Both the position numbers and the translations under genes were made by a program. Below are positions 6,544 to 7,146 of a DNA stretch of 7,146 nucleotides, in pieces. The DNA is from Humitalea sp038249305 (GTDB lineage: Bacteria > Pseudomonadota > Alphaproteobacteria > Acetobacterales > Acetobacteraceae), in NCBI GenBank assembly GCA_038249305.1, contig JBBRWI010000200.1, positions 1 to 7,146 on the forward strand, in the 5' to 3' direction. Each line of letters starts with the position of its first letter. The stretch's first letter is position 1. Under the pieces are notes generated by a model. That model had not been told where the DNA came from and searched no databases. It saw only the letters and a list, made by a program, of their open reading frames with translations.

Positions 6544-6573
6544 AGGCGCCGGGCATGACTCTCCTCGGCGCCT
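6544..6573 (-). repeat. 8-bp inverted repeat in the monooxygenase leader
   Basis: AGGCGCCG (6544-6551) and CGGCGCCT (6566-6573) are perfectly complementary with a 14-base loop, about 50 bases before the monooxygenase ATG. On the minus strand the loop reads AGGAGAGTCATGCC, a Shine-Dalgarno core with an ATG (at 6556) 6 bases after the GGAG. That ATG opens a frame that overlaps the monooxygenase start out of phase. On the plus strand the repeat is followed by TTT, but no plus-strand gene ends here. Confidence 0.55.
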
Positions 6574-6731
6574 TTTGGGCGGCATCGCCCAGCGTTGCGC
6601 CACGCGGCGACACGCCATTGATCGGGACGTTACGCGAATGATGAGACGTCTGGCAAAACCCGCCGCAGAAGCGCAGCGGTGCGTCGCCTGCCCTTTCCTT
6701 CCATTTACGATGATGACGCCGCCCCTGGTGG

Positions 6732-6777
6732 GAGAGGTTGTGGAGGGGGCAAAGCCCTCTCCACGGCGCAACCTCTC
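6732..6777 (+). terminator. Large 19-bp-stem hairpin followed by a T-tract
   Basis: GAGAGGTTG (6732-6740) pairs with CAACCTCTC (6769-6777), and TGGAGGGGGC (6741-6750) pairs with GCCCTCTCCA (6754-6763) around an AAA loop, with a single G-T wobble. A 5-base bulge, CGGCG (6764-6768), sits on one side. TTTTT follows at 6780-6784 on the plus strand, so the shape is that of a plus-strand intrinsic terminator, yet no plus-strand gene lies upstream of it. On the minus strand it comes 26 bp after the stop of the small exported protein and would act without a T-tract. A dispersed intergenic palindrome is another possibility. The structure is certain; its role is not. Confidence 0.6.
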
Positions 6778-6802
6778 GGTTTTTGCAGCAGCCTGCCGGC
6801 GC

Positions 6803-7003
6803 TCAGTTCGCAGGCGGCACCCCGTCGCGGCCGACCTGCATCCGCTGGATGGTCACCTGACCTGCCTCGTAGCCGACGATGGTGCCGCGGATGCGGACAG
6901 CACCAGCCGCCCCGAGCGCCTGGACCACGACGGGCGGCAGGGCAAGGCCAAGGGCGGCGTGCCGGCGTGACAGCATGGGCGTGTTCACCGACACGACGCT
7001 CAT
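6803..7003 (-). CDS. Small putative exported protein (66 aa), possibly truncated
   Basis: The ATG at 7003 overlaps the stop of the upstream frame as ATGA, which suggests translational coupling and explains the absence of a ribosome binding site. The 66-aa product has an export-signal-like N-terminus: SRRHAAL at 12-18, similar to a twin-arginine motif, then a hydrophobic run (ALGLALPPVVVQALGAAGA). After it comes VRIRGTIVGYEAGQVTIQ (37-54), which looks like the first two strands of a small beta-rich domain of the kind found in short exported proteins, then a short tail ending in PPAN. The mature part would be only about 30 residues, so the gene may have lost its 3' end next to the hairpin, or it may be a complete small protein. 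I do not recognise a specific family. A longer frame starting at 7069 conflicts with the upstream gene and is rejected. Confidence 0.55.
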   Translation of the reverse strand: MSVVSVNTPMLSRRHAALGLALPPVVVQALGAAGAVRIRGTIVGYEAGQVTIQRMQVGRDGVPPAN

Positions 7004-7146
7004 GCGGGTTCGGCGGGCGTGGTGGGAACCCAGCCATGGCCCTCGCGCACATCCTTCATCGCGCGGCAAAACCCCTCGAAGGCCGGCATGCCGGCGGGCA
7101 GCCCGGCCAGGAAGGCGGCTTCCACCACCTCCTCGAACGTCGCGCC
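7000..7146 (-). CDS. 3' end of an upstream gene, cut by the window edge
   Basis: The frame is open from the window edge to a TGA at 7000-7002, giving 48 residues that begin GATFEEVVEAAFLAGLPAG and end in VPTTPAEPA. Third positions are almost all G or C, as in the other real genes. The GATxEEVxEA helix followed by a small-residue turn and another helix (FEGFCRAMKDV) is reminiscent of the C-terminal part of carboxymuconolactone-decarboxylase/AhpD-like proteins, but this rests on a weak visual likeness and the N-terminal catalytic part is outside the window. It overlaps the following small gene by 4 bases, so the two are probably one operon. Confidence 0.6.
   Translation of the reverse strand, partial: GATFEEVVEAAFLAGLPAGMPAFEGFCRAMKDVREGHGWVPTTPAEPA

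Larger units (their letters stand above)
6496..6802. other. Non-coding stretch upstream of the monooxygenase gene
   Basis: These 307 bp show no convincing gene on either strand. They contain the monooxygenase ribosome binding site, a leader inverted repeat (6544-6573) and a large hairpin (6732-6777), all listed separately. A TTGCCA on the minus strand (6655-6650) could be a -35 element, but the matching -10 position (GTAACG, 17 bases on) is poor, so I do not call a promoter. Confidence 0.6.

Noticed and set aside
6098..6556. Out-of-phase minus-strand frame starting at the leader ATG and running into the monooxygenase gene
   Set aside because: As a protein it is Arg/Gly/Ala-rich and overlaps a strong gene; only its initiation signal is of interest as a possible regulatory upstream frame.
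6496..6771. 92-codon N-terminal extension of the monooxygenase
   Set aside because: The extension is basic and low in family-like content, crosses the large hairpin, and would displace the FAD loop from the N-terminus; the GGAGG before 6495 supports the shorter form.
6705..7052. 115-codon minus-strand frame over the right-edge genes
   Set aside because: It overlaps two better-supported frames joined by ATGA, runs through the hairpin and has shadow-like Arg/Pro-rich composition.

Overview
This is a GC-rich chromosomal window with strong G/C preference at third codon positions. The gene content suggests an alphaproteobacterium, and I infer the Acetobacteraceae/Roseomonas-like group. The reasons are the rpoZ-rel gene order, the long acidic tail on omega, the style of the Rel protein and the presence of a Bug/TctC-type solute receptor. 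The taxonomy is inferred, not demonstrated.

Left part (1-2782, minus strand): rpoZ, encoding the RNA polymerase omega subunit, is followed by a bifunctional (p)ppGpp synthetase/hydrolase of the Rel/SpoT type. This is a conserved housekeeping pair linked to the stringent response. Just past the rel stop codon lies a 14-bp G-rich tandem array (27-110) that could form G-quadruplexes. The rel start is unclear: the only canonical in-frame start is a GTG at 2270, but the frame stays open back to a CTG that overlaps the rpoZ stop.

Middle part (2783-4202): a divergent intergenic region with a strong imperfect hairpin separates rpoZ from a plus-strand extended-SDR NAD-dependent epimerase/dehydratase (2953-3963). 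This gene converges on a minus-strand unit.

Right part (4042-6495, minus strand): reading in the direction of transcription, there is a PhzS-like FAD-dependent monooxygenase, then an exported tripartite-tricarboxylate-transporter receptor (Bug/TctC family), then a 54-codon open frame whose ATG overlaps the receptor stop. The likely theme is capture of a small carboxylate and flavin-dependent hydroxylation of an aromatic or heterocyclic substrate. The substrate cannot be read from the sequence, and no TctA/TctB membrane partners are present.

Right edge (6496-7146): a 307-bp non-coding stretch holds two hairpins. One is a 19-bp-stem structure with a T-tract only on the plus strand. Beyond it are a 66-aa putative exported protein and the 3' end of an upstream gene, both on the minus strand and joined by an ATGA overlap. 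I see no CRISPR, phage, transposase or defence system. The less ordinary material is in the repeats, hairpins, overlapping small frames and the ambiguous rel start.
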